From: Sipunculus nudus
Lineage: Eukaryota > Annelida > Sipuncula > Golfingiida > Sipunculidae
NCBI GenBank assembly: GCA_026874595.1
Contig: CM049322.1
Location: forward strand, 36,205,840 to 36,269,839
DNA: 64,000 bases
Direction of reading: 5' to 3'
The position numbers were made by a program, and so were the translations under genes. Shown piece after piece: positions 1 to 11,949 of the stretch. The notes under the pieces are model-generated. The model was not told the DNA's origin and searched no databases. It was given only the letters and a program-made list of their open reading frames with translations. Each line of letters opens with the position of its first letter. Position 1 is the stretch's first letter.

Positions 1-660
1 AATGGCTGTTGCACTTAAAGATGCCATTTTTGTCAATGACTCCTTCTCAGGCCTTGTGTTCTGTTCCAACTTCGGTATTGAAGTCGCCGAGAATTACCAA
101 TTTGTTGCACATAGGTGCGAATGCGATTAGAGAATTTAGTTTTTGGTAGAATTTGTCCTTGATGTGTCTGGATTTATCATAGTATGAGCATATGAGATAA
201 TCAGTGTGATCTTGATGGAGAAAAACGACTCCTGATTCACGTCGCTTATTATCACTTTGTCCGCTTCAGAAGAATGTGTAACCTATTATGTTCTGGGTGA
301 GCTGTCCTTCCTCAGGCTGCGATGTCAATATTGTTGCGACACAATTCTCGTGCTACAAGTGCGATTTCTATGCCAATATGTCTGCGTTGGGGTTGCCCTA
401 GAGGTTACGTACGTTCAACGATGCGAGGGTTAGTGATGTTATGTTTCTTCTATTCACTTGCTTTCGACAATGTTAAGGGCACCTTTTTAGTCGCTTTCTC
501 ATGCCATGGAGGTGAGCAGTGAATTTTTGAAGATGGTTGCTCAATCACTCAGGGGGCTTCCGAATTCCACAGCTGCTTCGGTCAGTGAAATACGATCCTG
601 TGCCCTGAACCGCCTGTGTGCAGGTGGTTGCAGCTTCCAGTGTATCCACACGTGCAACGA
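1..660 (-). mobile_element. RTE-like LINE fragment (apurinic-type endonuclease region), runs off the left edge
   Basis: On the minus strand, positions about 430 down to 10 translate to an APE-type endonuclease: an ARELCRNNIDIAA stretch, then EEGQL, YTFF-stop-SGQSDNKRRESGVVF, and finally VILGDFNTEVG, the catalytic GDFN block. Order and wording match the endonuclease of RTE-clade retrotransposons and the related craniofacial-development-protein-2-like copies. It is dead: the usual W of FWSG is a stop (TGA), a short piece is missing after DIAA, and a stop follows the GDFN block. Positions 430-660 look like the 5' part of the same element but show no clear domain. The reverse transcriptase half, if present, lies left of the window. 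Confidence 0.75.
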
Positions 661-1734
661 TTAAGTATCAGATCATATAAGCTTGCTTTGGTTTAATTGT
701 GACTATTTCTATTGCCTTAATAAATTAAATATTCTAATACCTCCAAATTACTTATGTACATGCCCGTTTTGAAACGTTTTTATAAAAAAAAACTATTATT
801 TAGGACACGTTTAAATCAACAGAAAAATAAAGCAGAAAAAGATAGAAACGTTTCTGCTTACTATTCTTTTATGTAGCCGTCTATACCAATTATTTTTTCT
901 GCATCATTTGCAGAAACATAAATTGTTTAGGACAAATATTTGTTTGCAAATATCACAGTATTATCACGTTTCAACATTCATAGGGTATTTTAACAAGTTG
1001 AACATATAGGCTAAGCTTTCATTTTATCACTATAAATCTCCTTTATTTTATCCAATATGCGTCGTTGTTCATGTTGCAGCTATACAGCGCATTAATATTT
1101 GGTATGATGATGCATGTATCACCGTAGGTTTAATTGAAAAGAAAATTAAGGAAAGAATATTGTAGTTTTCTATTGTTTAACCTCGTTTCTTTATATGGTG
1201 TAAAATGTGGCCCGAAAACTGGTACTATTTTTCAGCATATAGTACCGTGGCTGGTATTAAACTGGAGTTCTTTTGCGGTATCTCGGTGAGCTCTGGAGAA
1301 GTGGCTGAGCAAGGCTATTTAATGAAAGGACCTGGGTATTCATGTTCCTTTGTTCTTTAATACCTTAGTACCAAATGGTTCTTTTTTTAGCAACAGCAAA
1401 CCAATTGTCGTAGAACACCCCTACCATACTGACTTCATATTATAAGAGCGAGATCTGGGTATTGAAATAGGGTCGCATTTTAAAACTCTGGTGACACAAT
1501 CGCATCGCCAAATTTAACCAGTTACGTAACAAATGCACAAAACAACATAACGTATCCGTGACAGTGTCAACAGCGTCCCCTGATTTCCACATAAGCATAT
1601 GATATGATAATGGCTTTAACGTGGTGCTAGCATGGTAAATTGGATACATTTGAAGTACGTGCGTCCAGGCGGGGAGATAAACAGCGGAAGCTGGCGACAT
1701 AAAAAATATTGTATTTGAGCAATTAATTCGCATA
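661..1734. other. AT-rich spacer, no gene recognised
   Basis: No exon with convincing splice sites, no protein family and no structured repeat was seen here. A 111-codon minus-strand open frame (1440-1775) overlaps a tandem duplication and resembles nothing known to me. Confidence 0.5.
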
Positions 1735-2121
1735 GAGATCCCCTCTGGGACATAATAAAAGTGCTCTTTAGCCAAAAATTATCGGCAAAACATTGTTGTA
1801 TCGTTCAAGGTAGAAACTTAAGTGCTTTATATTTGCACATTGCGTTAACAGTTACGGCTTAAGAAACGATACATTTATCAAGTGTACCTTTCTGTACTTA
1901 TGAAGGATACCACACTGTTTTCTATTGTTTCAAGAGACCCCCTCTGGGACATAAAAAATTGCTCTTTGGCCAAAATTATCGGCAAAACATTGTTGAATTG
2001 TTCACGATAGGAACGTAAGTGGTTCATATTTGCACATGACGTTAACAGTAACGGCTTCAATACATTTATCAAGTGTACCTCTCCGTACTTATGACGAATA
2101 CCACACTGTTTCTACTTGTTT
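1735..2121. repeat. Two-copy direct tandem duplication, unit about 199 bp
   Basis: The block starting CCCCTCTGGGACATAA near 1740 is repeated from about 1939. The order of landmarks is the same in both: TGCTCTTTRGCC, ATTATCGGCAAAACATTG, TTTATCAAGTGTACCT and ATACCACACTGTTT. The copies differ by scattered substitutions and small indels, so the duplication is not recent. Confidence 0.8.
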
Positions 2122-2199
2122 GGTTCATTTATTTATACTTTTGGAGTATATTCCAGGTACGTAGGGCAGCTGTTACAAAACCAACACAAAGTCCAGGTG

Positions 2200-2720
2200 T
2201 TACTTTATGCGATGATCTATGACAGATTTCCTTAATAGGCATCTTTTCGTTCTACAGTGTACCTATACTCGATATATTTGAAAAAGGCATTCCTGCCCTC
2301 ATTATTTTCAGTATGTATTCAAGACACTTCCGCTACTCTTGATTTAGGCTATGTACCTGTTACAGGAACTTTTTAATAGGATGGCATATATTGATGGTTT
2401 ATTCTTTGTGATTCAATCGGCTGGCAAAATATAGACATGAAATTGTTCTTAGTTCTATGCCTTGCATGAATAACGAATGTTTAATACTGTCTGTGGAGAG
2501 AAGCAGTGTTACGGCCTGGTTTAATATACCTCATCCATATAAAACGATTTTCCATTGTACACATTTTTTAGTAATCCTACATGATTTTATTATTCGGTTG
2601 ATCATTGTAATCCAATAAAACGTATTTCTAAATGTAAATATATAAGTACATACATATATGCCTTGTAATAGTAATTCATTTACCGGGCTAAAAAATTGAA
2701 AATTAAATAAAGACATTATT
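2200..2720. repeat. Dispersed segment also present at about 37450-37870
   Basis: The stretch around 2309-2340 (AGTATGTATTCAAGACACTT and the following CCGCTAC) is found again in the same orientation around 37553-37580. Weaker similarity continues to AGTAATTCATTTACC versus AGTTATTCATTAAC. It flanks the 3' side of Ig copy 1 and lies upstream of Ig locus 3, so it may be a relic of the duplications that spread the receptors. No coding content seen. Confidence 0.5.
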
Positions 2721-2947
2721 TAACAAACAAAATCACTTTTACCCATGTTCATATACGATTTTAATCTTTTGTTAAAATAATTTGTCTTTACAGATCAGAT
2801 CTTACCAAAAATAAATCGAGGACATTTAGAACAATCCTGAAGGTAAACCTTCTTCTTTTTTACACTACAACAAAATATATCATAAGCCACATGTGGTTCT
2901 TAATATATTTTTAAGGTTTCATCAATTTAATATTTTCATCAGGTGAG

Positions 2948-3200
2948 TAAGTGAAGTAGATATATGATACCTTAATGTAGACTAGCTTGTGTTGTTACTC
3001 TTGACTCAAGCTTTCGGGGTACAACCCTCTTCTTCAGGTGTAAATCAAGCCTGGTAGTTGTTTACTGGTGGGTGTTACTGGCTTACAGGCTACCAGGCTT
3101 CATTTACACCTAAAGAACGGGGCTATACCCCCTAAAGCTTGTGTCAAGAGTGACAACAGCAGCTAGTCTACATTAAGGTATCATATATCTACTTCACTTA
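2948..3200. repeat. 253-bp foldback (long inverted repeat), MITE-like
   Basis: The left arm starts TAAGTGAAGTAGATATATGA and the right arm ends with its exact reverse complement. Pairing continues inward for over 100 bases with few mismatches: GATACCTTAATGTAGACTAG against CTAGTCTACATTAAGGTATC, then GACTCAAGCTTTCGGG and CAAGCCTGGTAG. The loop is roughly 20-30 bases, around TTTACTGGTGGGTGTTACTG. There is no coding capacity. The corresponding site in the duplicated segment (about 48170) lacks it, which supports a late insertion into copy 1. Confidence 0.85.
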
Positions 3201-3665
3201 ATCATATATATGGACTAGCTCTGCAATTCAAACCTTATATTTTCATCAGATTTTATTTGTTTATATTTATGATTTAAACCATGAACTGATATTTAGTATC
3301 AAAGAGTATATTGAAAAACAAAACTTATCTTATTTTATTAATGTTTATAGAATCGCAGACCAGTTCATGCATCACCAAGTGATATTATAGATGGTGACAA
3401 CTTGTTTCTCTGCAAGGTGGTGCAGTTGTGAAGTCTGCACATCGTTTGGCACATTCAATAATGAACCATAACCTCCGTTAGAATGAATGAATTAATCATG
3501 TGACCATATTATTTCTGATCCTTCCGTCCTTCGAAGAATAATTCTCTCGTCACAGATGTACATTCTACAAAGATGAAGAAATAACAGAGTCTTTAGGAAC
3601 GGACGACTACATTTAAATTTAATTTATTGAATGTTTATTTGCCTTCAAGAGGTTCTTAATCAAAT

Positions 3666-3705
3666 TCAAAAATTGCATATCTGCGTTACTCCGGAGTGGT
3701 CTGCT
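3666..3705 (-). CDS. Tentative terminal tail exon, IgSF copy 1
   Basis: Acceptor tacgcag|A (phase 2) followed by 13 codons ending in TGA: ADHSGVTQICNF-stop. Copy 2 has ADHSGVTQMCNS-stop at the same place. Several of the differences fall at third codon positions and the stop is shared, supporting this frame. It lies about 2.1 kb beyond the previous exon. Confidence 0.4.
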
Positions 3706-5841
3706 CTGCGTATGATCTTCGCAAAGACATCTGAACCATCTACAACAGGATTTGTTTAATCATGATTAATCCCAAAAAAAATGCATCCATGCGTTAAAAT
3801 ATGTATACCAAAATATGTGTGGAAGAAATTTATTTGCACCTACTAACACAAAATGCAAACATGAGAATGTGCAGTGATTATGTCCTGAATACGATGCAAA
3901 TCACTCAGGCTATAATAAGATTCCTGATTAATCATTCTGTATGAAATATAACTTAAAATGCGTAGCTTGGAACTTCTTTTTGGGTCAATTAACACCGAAA
4001 TCATTCTTCAATTCTGTTGTGGTTTCATGTCAGCGAACAAAATATACTCAATAAAAGAAACTGATGTGAGTCAGCGCATCTTGAAAAGTGTAAGGCCTAA
4101 ATACCCTACATAGTATAAGATGCGGTAACTGGAGCGGGTACTGTCTATGTATAATAAGAAACAGTTGCAGCATTTATGGCTTATTGTGCTATTTATGGCT
4201 GCTGGTGCAGTGTGAACGTTTTATTAAAACTGCTAGACCGTAAGTCATGTCTTATTCAAAAATTCCATACTGATATCAATACAGAACTATTACTCATGAC
4301 AACGGCTTTCATTAAAAAAAATGACAAATCCCTCGTGAGTTTTTGTAAAGACATATACACGTAGCAATTACATTAAACGGGCTTACTACATATACTCTTA
4401 TTGGAAGGATTATATGCCTTTATATACAAAGTAGCACAAACTATATGCAGATAACTTGACGTCAAAAATGGGTTTTTCTTAGCTCTTCTGCAAGGTGGGG
4501 CCGCTTCAGGAAATGTGTTGAAGAGGTTTGAAAGAGTTAGTGAGGCTTATATTGATGAAAAAATTGACACTCGCTAAGCCCTCAGGCGCTGCTCTAATTC
4601 CTAGAAAGAACGAGTTTTTTAATAACTGTTGCAGATTTTAATTTTAGAAGTTGAAAAAGATCAAAGGAGCAAGTTTTCAAAAAAATAGAAATCTATCAAT
4701 CTGGAATACATTAGCGTGGGGCAATATGGATAGGCATTATGTATATGCGATATATAGATTTTTTATATTAAAGCATAACATAAATAGGATCGATCTAATA
4801 TGTAATGCCTAACGATACCTAATTCATTTTTTCGTGGGTAGTACTATGTGAGTAAAAGTTTATATATTTTTTATTCAAAGTTTAGTTATCTATAAAGATA
4901 TTTGTTCAAATTTTAAAATAATTGGTTTTATATTCATGTGTTTGCAAAATAGGCTTTAACAAAAGAGAGTAATTAAGTCGAGATAGAACTTTTTTATAAG
5001 TACATTCATGAGATAATCTCCAAAATACATAAGTATTGTTTTGATATTCAACCATTCATCTGGAATATAGATATAAAGAAACATGTACACAGATGTACAT
5101 GTAACACGTTTTACACTGAATATTATATATGTCCAAGGACACCCCGAACACATATAAGGATTCATTATCTCAGTAAAATGAAGGCAAATATCCAAAGTAA
5201 CCTACGTTCCGACAGACAGTTGTGATAATTAAAGGCGTTTAACAATATTTACGTCTTCCATTCGAAGAAAGAAATTATTCCTTAACTACATCACAATAAA
5301 ACATTAAATTTGTTCGTATATGAAAAAAACGAAAATGATACAATGAACAATATACTTAATGTATATATTAAGACTAAATCGCATGGTTTTCTCAAACTTT
5401 TAATACCTTTACTTAATGTTTAGGTGCATGTATATGCATACAAGGCTTAAGTTTACAAGGTATATTAACGATCAGTCCTAAGTTGAATGTAAGAACATTC
5501 GTTGGGAATCACGGTGATAAATTCTTCTGATTGGCTGAAAATACCAATATAAGATACATTACTCTTTGGTATTCAGTAAAATTTTATTTTAAGAAACATG
5601 TGTCCGAGGAAAAAAAGAGGCTATTAAAAGAATAGTTTAGCAAACAACATCAAATCAGCAACGTTTGATGTAAAAGATACGCTGAAATGTAAATAAAAAC
5701 AACTTCTTGACAGATCTATGTTGATGGATGAAAGATATATACAGATATTCTTTTACGAATTAAATTTCTTTAATGATTTTTTATCTTAAAATATGAAACT
5801 ACACATCATGTAAATTTAAGTTTTTTTTTTAAATGTTTTAC

Positions 5842-6953
5842 CTCGTTGTCTTCTCTCTTGAGAAGGTTTTATTCCTTCGTAAGGATGGGGACCTGATCTA
5901 TGAGAAAAATTGGGCTATGGCATATGCATATGCTAATAGGCTATAAGAGCAGCAAAAGCTAAACTCTTGTTTTCTCATTAAAAAGGTAAATCATTTAGTA
6001 GTTTTCCATGTTTGTCTTTACATGTTGGTACCTGATATATCTACATGCTATCTAGAAGCAGCAATAATCACCAATGCTTAATTTATTCATACATATCAAA
6101 AGAGATTTTAACATGCTATAGAATGATCACAATCTATTGTCAGACCATAATACGTATCGATTACATGACCAAACAATCGAATGTGTACATCCTATGGGCA
6201 GTAATTGTTAATGTGGAAATCCAATGTGTTAAGTAATAGGATGTGAACATTCAATGGCTGACGTCATATACGTGTCCTTAAATTCTCAGCAAGTGTATTG
6301 ATATAAAGGTGCATTTCTACACTTAATTTACAAACTGTAAATGTTATATGCCATCAAAAAAATGTTTAACAATATCTACATTTTATATTTTCGACAAGAG
6401 TATTGATTAAAGGATACATTAAGTGGCATTTTGAATATTCTATGATCTCGGTATATGAGAACAATTTTTAATTATTATTTATTCACATAAATGCAAATTT
6501 TAAAAAGTAAATAATTGACCTCTCAATTTGTGAAATGTTTAATTAATTATAAATCGGCTCAGACCTAAAATATATATTCATGACATGTGTCCATTTTCAA
6601 AATGCAAATATGAAATTATGAATAAATGAAATGACATTTTTTAATCATAGCATACAGGAAACAGATTTTAAAGATTTATCGACGTAGTTGGGATCCATGG
6701 AATTCACATTAGGGATCACTCGCTCTGAAACTATTATGTTTCCATTTATTAAACAAAAAAATTTATGACAAAAAATGGGCAAGATTTCCAAAATAACTAT
6801 AGACTTATACCGTTTCCATATATAATTTATTATTTATCTTGTACTTTCAATTATTCTGAAGAGATAATTAAGAGTTTTCTTCTACAGTTCCTTATTTATA
6901 TTATGTTTTAATTCACAAATTAGAAACTAACGTTTTGGAATCTTTGCCATTCT
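5842..6953 (-). pseudogene. Cytoplasmic tail exons of IgSF copy 1 (22, 45 and 56 nt), degenerate
   Basis: Micro-exon 6932-6953 (22 nt, donor gttagt) continues the TM frame as VENGKDSKT. Exon 6520-6564 reads SEPIYN then TAA, where copy 2 reads SEQIYNEL. Exon 5842-5897 contains PYEGIKP but is 56 nt against 57 nt in copy 2, so its frame breaks. The layout matches copy 2 exactly, which supports both models, but this copy cannot make the two-tyrosine tail. Confidence 0.65.
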
Positions 6954-7313
6954 CTGTCCAAAAAATATTGACAATACATGTCGGTACATGTACATTTGCA
7001 TTTTATCATCAGAACCTTAAATCGGAAGTGGCAAATCAAAGTCTTTTCATTGTATCATATTTTGAAATGATTGCCTCTATGTAATAAATTGTCTCTGTGT
7101 ATAATAGAAAAAAAGTAGGTAGTAATATAGGTGAATCCGATTTTTTTTTAGTATTTTATGCAAGGCATTTCTTCTTTATTGATATCACATGTACGTTTTT
7201 TACATGCGCAAAAAAACAAATAATGGTAACCATGTACAATTATTAGATCAATGATGCAGGAGAAATACTACAAATCAAACAAAGATAATGCAGGATAACT
7301 CTGGATAACTTAC

Positions 7314-7421
7314 CGACCTTTCTTGTATAATAGCAATAGGAAATAAACGCGGCGGTCTGCATTATTATCAAGAGACTAAGAACTATAGCTGCAAGTCCCC
7401 CTGGACCAATGCCATCCGAAG
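7314..7421 (-). CDS. Transmembrane exon, IgSF copy 1
   Basis: 108 nt, phase 1-1, acceptor atttag|CT, donor GGTCG|gtaagt. Encodes GIGPGGLAAIVLSLLIIMQT followed by AAFISYCYYTRK: a glycine-rich entry, about 24 hydrophobic residues and a basic stop-transfer end. Homologous exons lie at 57212-57319 and 46855-46959. Confidence 0.85.
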
Positions 7422-7825
7422 CTAAATAAAATAATTAGAATAAAAAATACAAATAATATAAATCGTATTACTGTTTCTGTTATTTCACTCCAATTGCTAT
7501 AAGTGCCTTAGTACCGTGTACTGCTGTTCAAAATGTAATATTAATTTTGAAAATAGATAAAATGAAAATATGCTTCCCATACCAACGTAAAGGATTACAT
7601 TCTATGCATTTAGAGTGAGTATACGAGGAGTTATGTATGCAGGTTTACCATTACAAAAGGTTGCCGTTAGTATTTACTACGTTTCAATATTCAAAATTTT
7701 AATTATAATTAGCATAACACGAATGTTGATTGTATGTCATAGAAACCATATGTGTAAAGAGTGAATCATGTATGAACTTTGACACGAGATCAGACTATTC
7801 TCATGACATCCTGTTTCACTTGTAC

Positions 7826-7915
7826 CTCCTTGATGACTGCTTGGTGATTCGCTAGAGATCGTCAAAAGCTCTGCGGTTACAGACTCAGCATGGCTGTAGG
7901 TTGTTGGTCTCATAT
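7826..7915 (-). CDS. Ser/Thr-rich stalk exon, IgSF copy 1
   Basis: 90 nt, phase 1-1, acceptor attacag|AT, donor GGAG|gtacaa. Encodes about 30 residues rich in Ser, Thr and Glu (for example LLTISSESPSSHQG), fitting a membrane-proximal stalk likely to carry O-glycans. Exon length and position are the same in copy 2. Confidence 0.7.
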
Positions 7916-8820
7916 CTGTAATCATGTGTCTTAATATGTAACTATTTGCCTAACCGATCAGCATTGTCCTGACGTTACAACAAAGAGAATAACTGGGGGT
8001 CAATTAAAATTACCGCCTTGGAGTTTTGACTCAGCCTCCATAAAGCCTTCCCCGTCAAACTTTACTGTTCACAAACATGCTATGAGTACGCAGCACTGCT
8101 TGTCGCTTTTGACAATATTTTTTTTTTGTATTATTGAAATGTTAAATAAGCGTTTCAAAACATACATCCTGCCTATCCAGCCGTTGATATTTAACCCTAT
8201 AACATATTATTTAATAATAAGATTGGATTTGGCTAAATTAAATTGTTTTACATTTTTTGCTAATATTTTTAAAATAATTCAGAGAGTGTGAATATGTAAG
8301 TCAGTTTGTTGAAACGAAATTTCATTCACAGCAATATCATCCTATTCTACGAAATTATCCTACAATGAGCAATTACATGAATAGTGTTGATAATTAGCTA
8401 GTAAGTTCCCAGGGAATTTCACACCTAACTAACAAATATGTGGCTACGCTGTCATAGACCATGATTCAGCGACATTCTCATGTATATTTAGTCTATTGCT
8501 TCGTGAAGAAGTTTAAAAATATTCGGGTCGAAACCAGTTGGCCTCATTTAATGCAAACAAAGCACTTCCCGTCTAATCAGGAGTACACAGTATCAAAAAC
8601 CGGACAGGTTTACTTGAATGGTTAGATTCTCTATACTGTCCCGTGAATTCTAAACGTTTTATAAAAACATTGCACCTGATGTCCGCGTAGAGCAAGTGTA
8701 TTTGAGTCCTTAATTGGTTCAACTGCCTTATTCTATATTCATGAAATAGTTGCCATGGATGGTCGAGAAATCTGATTCTGTGGAAGCGTAGCAACATACT
8801 TGATGAAGATGACCTCTTAC

Positions 8821-9093
8821 CATTAACGAAAAATGAAATGTCTCCAGATATATTCTTCTCCCTGTCACCAACAAGAATGTTTGTAGCAACACAGCTGTAT
8901 ATGCTGTATACTTTCATATCCGAGGTTATTATCAACACGGGCAAATCAATGGCCGTCTGTGTACCAGCGCCCTCTATCTTTAGCCATCGGTAACTTGGCG
9001 TAGGTCTTCCCATGGCGCTGCAGGTTATCTGATCGCCCGGGATTAGAATGTCGCCACTTGTGATAGGTGTGATATTCAGATCACGTGGGCCAT
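8821..9093 (-). CDS. Ig domain 3 exon (I-set-like), IgSF copy 1
   Basis: 273 nt, phase 1-1, acceptor attttag|AT, donor GTTAATG|gtaaga. Begins GPRDLNITP, then IPGDQITCSAMGRPTPSYRW with the B-strand Cys and C-strand Trp, and later YSIYSCVATN for the F strand. The pattern C-SAMG-P-P-x-x-W is typical of I-set/C2 Ig domains of cell-adhesion receptors. Fully open. Confidence 0.85.
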
Positions 9094-9700
9094 CTAAAAT
9101 ATGCAAGATGCTGAAAACATATGTATTAAACAAATCGAAGACAATCAGTCATTATTTATACAACTTTCGTAAACTTTACACCTTTTTTTCTATACAAATA
9201 TAATTAGTTTCATTTTCAAATTTGCACCAGAAGATGCTAAACACAACAAATATCTAATGGCATTCAACATATGTAAGTGAACAAAATGTAAACATATTGG
9301 TCTCATTACCGACAACTGATAAAACTAAAGAAGCGCTGTTTGACATTTCCGTTCAGATATTTCAAAATAAATTCCAAATGTCCCTGTTCAAATATATGTC
9401 CATAAGGTTTCTTTGAACGTCGGCAAAATCTAATAGGAACTGAAACAACTATTTCCATTCATCGATGGTAAATTGCCAAAGCACATATATTTAAATACAT
9501 CAGAGGTATTCAAAATGAAATTTGAATTGTCGATATTTAATTGAACAATTATATAAATTTTATCACATAAACTGTAAATACTTCTTATGTATTTAATAAT
9601 TACAATAAAAATGTTCCTTTCTGTAATACGATGACAAAACTCAAAAAGACACTTTACATTGTAAAGCCAGTTTTTATTCAGAACTGATATTTACACTTAC

Positions 9701-10042
9701 ATTGAACTACTATACTGTTGGTCAGGCATTGATAAATGAACAAAGGGGCCCGCCTGTCATATACTGTTCTTGCCGTGTCTGGAGGTACGAGTCCATTTGG
9801 AGGCCCATTGAAGCATGTAAGACACGAAAACTGCTGTCCATGCATATCAAGGCTGACGTTAAAGCTGGTGGTATATTTTGCTAGCCGTCCACTGTTCTCA
9901 TAAGTGACAGGAAGAGTATTACCGTTAAAGGTCCAGTTCACCTGAGGAGCCCAGGCTGTCAACCCTGTAAATGTAGTCTCACAAGTTCCTGTGACAGTGT
10001 CATGTTCTGCCGCCACTGGAGTAATACTACAAATCGGCTGTG
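9701..10042 (-). CDS. Ig domain 2 exon, IgSF copy 1
   Basis: 342 nt, phase 1-1, acceptor tctttcag|CA, donor TTCAAT|gtaagt. Shows TGTCETTF, VNWTFNG and LDMHGQQFSCLTCF as B-, C- and F-strand landmarks, followed by an unusually long F-G loop before NSIVVQ. Sites NWT and NVS are potential N-glycosylation sites. Intact, unlike its partner in copy 2, which has TGA where this exon has GGA. Confidence 0.85.
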
Positions 10043-10476
10043 CTGAAAGAAGCATATAGATGTTGATTTAAAAACATCAAGTTACCATATCAGTCTCACA
10101 AAATAAACCTGTAAATTTTCAGTATAATATTTGTATATAGCACAGCAAGGTTTTGTTTAAATGAACACAAAACTTCAAACCTTCTTTTTAAAAAAACCTC
10201 ATTTACGGCATGTCGAAATAATACTATCTGTCTCAGCCGTATGAAACGAACGTGGATGCACATTATGAGTTCACTTTTAACATAATAACGTCAGCATAAG
10301 CATCAAATTATATGGAGTGTGCATTAAAAGCATAATAATTGTTATGTTTATAACCAATATACTAGGAGAGCAACTCATTTTTAATATTCGGAATAATTCC
10401 TATTTTATGTTACATGATATATTTTAAGAATAAATAAAACAAAAGTTATTTCATGAATTTTCAACATTTTGCTTAC

Positions 10477-10794
10477 TGAGTTGGATCACGGTAGCGAATC
10501 TTTCATTAACAGGGCCGATTCCACACTGATGGTTTCCGGCCTCACGCTCAGACAGTGCCCTGACCTGCAGGTTGTATGTTCCTGCTGATGGTATGAGTAC
10601 TTGGTATCTATCTCTATAGCCAGGCACTACAGTGTCGTCGGCAGACACCACAGGCCTAACTGAGCTACTGATATACTCTTTCCATGCCACCTGATGTAAA
10701 ACTGTCGTGTCCTTTGTACAATTAAGAGTCAACGCCTGACCAGACAGTCCTGCTGTGTTCCGTGGAACTGTAGTATCCTGCGCTTCAACTCATC
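10477..10794 (-). CDS. Ig domain 1 exon, IgSF copy 1
   Basis: 318 nt, phase 1-1, donor CTCA|gtaagc, acceptor ccaag|GA. Codes for a V-type Ig fold: LNC, VAW about 12 residues later, then NLQVRALSEREAGNHQCGIG, where the EAG-x-H-x-C segment is the usual D-x-G-x-Y-x-C position. The first full codon after the acceptor is TGA (GCT or TCT in the homologues). The exon itself is otherwise open. Confidence 0.8.
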
Positions 10795-11110
10795 CTTGGG
10801 GTTAAAAATGTACCTTGTATTACACAAGCTTGAATTAACATAATTAGCCGCATGCTTGAATAACCTGATAATACGATTTATACGTTATTATTATTACATG
10901 ATATGTCTTATGTGTACAAGTATATAATGGATGCTGTCACATCATATGTGTACTATAAGTAGGGTAACAGGACCATATGAATTAATCTGTATATATCAAC
11001 GCAAGATTGTTTACAGTTGATCAGAAGTCAGGTCGAAGTACAGCTAACAAAGAATGTGTCAGCGTGACTATACGGCCGTATATTTGTATACACAGATATA
11101 GCAAACGATA

Positions 11111-11163
<53 letters not shown>

Positions 11164-11949
11164 GAGAGAGGGCGACAGAGATGTTAACCTGTGGACAATT
11201 TGGAAGACGTTTATAGGACCAAAGTTTTTTCAAGCATAAAAAAATCATTGCAAATGATATCAGTCATTGCACATGCAATGTAAGCTGCTGCAATCTAGTA
11301 AAAAACTGTAAAAACCAAACATGAATGTCACTGCCTCACTACTGACGTAGGCTTTTCCATATATTAATTGTATAATCATTGTTGCATGTTCTTATCAGTT
11401 AAGTCAATCCTCAATCCTAAATCTATTAAGCTTAAGTCATTTTACTTTTTAGCCTGTATTTAGTCTTTAATCTGGATGTATTGCATCAACGGCAAATGGA
11501 ATTCCTGCATGTTTTATTGACTTTATTTGAAACGCGGAATAATGGGTATCCTTTTATCTTTCTCAAATCTTTCTCTCTCAACTGTGTTTTTCCTATCCAT
11601 GTCATCAGGTACTTTATCATTGGATATCGAAAAAAATATAATAGAGGAATAAATTTATAATTTCCGTAATATACCAATTATATAATTAACAAATCTTATC
11701 ATAAATGTTCAAACAAGCAACATTTGTCAACGATGCTAAATATCACAGATTGTTACCAGTGTAGTAATGTTTCTGGAAAATTCCATGACAAGTGTACTTA
11801 GCGATATGTTCGCGGATTATAGGTGCGAAAAGGAAAACTTGTATTATTTGTCATAGATGTGTTAATATCTGTGTATAGATGTTCGTGTTGCTGACTCAAA
11901 TGTATTCCTCTATTTTAAGAGATTTATTTTATATATATATTGATTACTG
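10795..11949. other. 5' flank of IgSF copy 1 with a (TA)n array; signal exon missing
   Basis: Aligns with 60664-62190 of segment 2 except that about 430 bp (60780-61215 there), which carry the signal-peptide exon, are absent here. Contains a (TA)n tract at 11113-11160. No other exon recognised. Confidence 0.6.
11113..11160. repeat. (TA)n microsatellite
   Basis: Perfect TA run of 48 bases followed by GAGAGAGAG. The homologous site in segment 2 (about 61435) has only a few TA units. Confidence 0.95.

Larger units (their letters stand above)
3666..10794 (-). pseudogene. IgSF transmembrane receptor, copy 1 (three Ig domains, stalk, TM, broken tail)
   Basis: Exons run right to left: Ig1 10477-10794, Ig2 9701-10042, Ig3 8821-9093, stalk 7826-7915, TM 7314-7421, micro-exon 6932-6953, tail exons 6520-6564 and 5842-5897, tentative last exon 3666-3705. 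Extracellular and TM exons are all phase 1-1 with GT/AG borders. The three Ig exons are fully open and keep the Cys-Trp-Cys pattern. Lesions: the signal-peptide exon seen in copy 2 is missing with about 430 bp of intron; the Ig1 exon opens with an in-frame TGA; the 45-nt tail exon has TAA right after IYN, with a weakened donor (gtcaat against gtaagt); the next tail exon is 1 nt short. The ectodomain is well kept while secretion and signalling ends are lost, so it is probably a pseudogene or a source of sequence. Confidence 0.75.

Noticed and set aside
322-522. 66-codon plus-strand open frame
   Set aside because: It is antisense to the RTE-like endonuclease fragment.
9702-9884. Plus-strand frames at 9702-9884 and 59453-59776
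   Set aside because: They are antisense to the Ig2 exons of copies 1 and 2.
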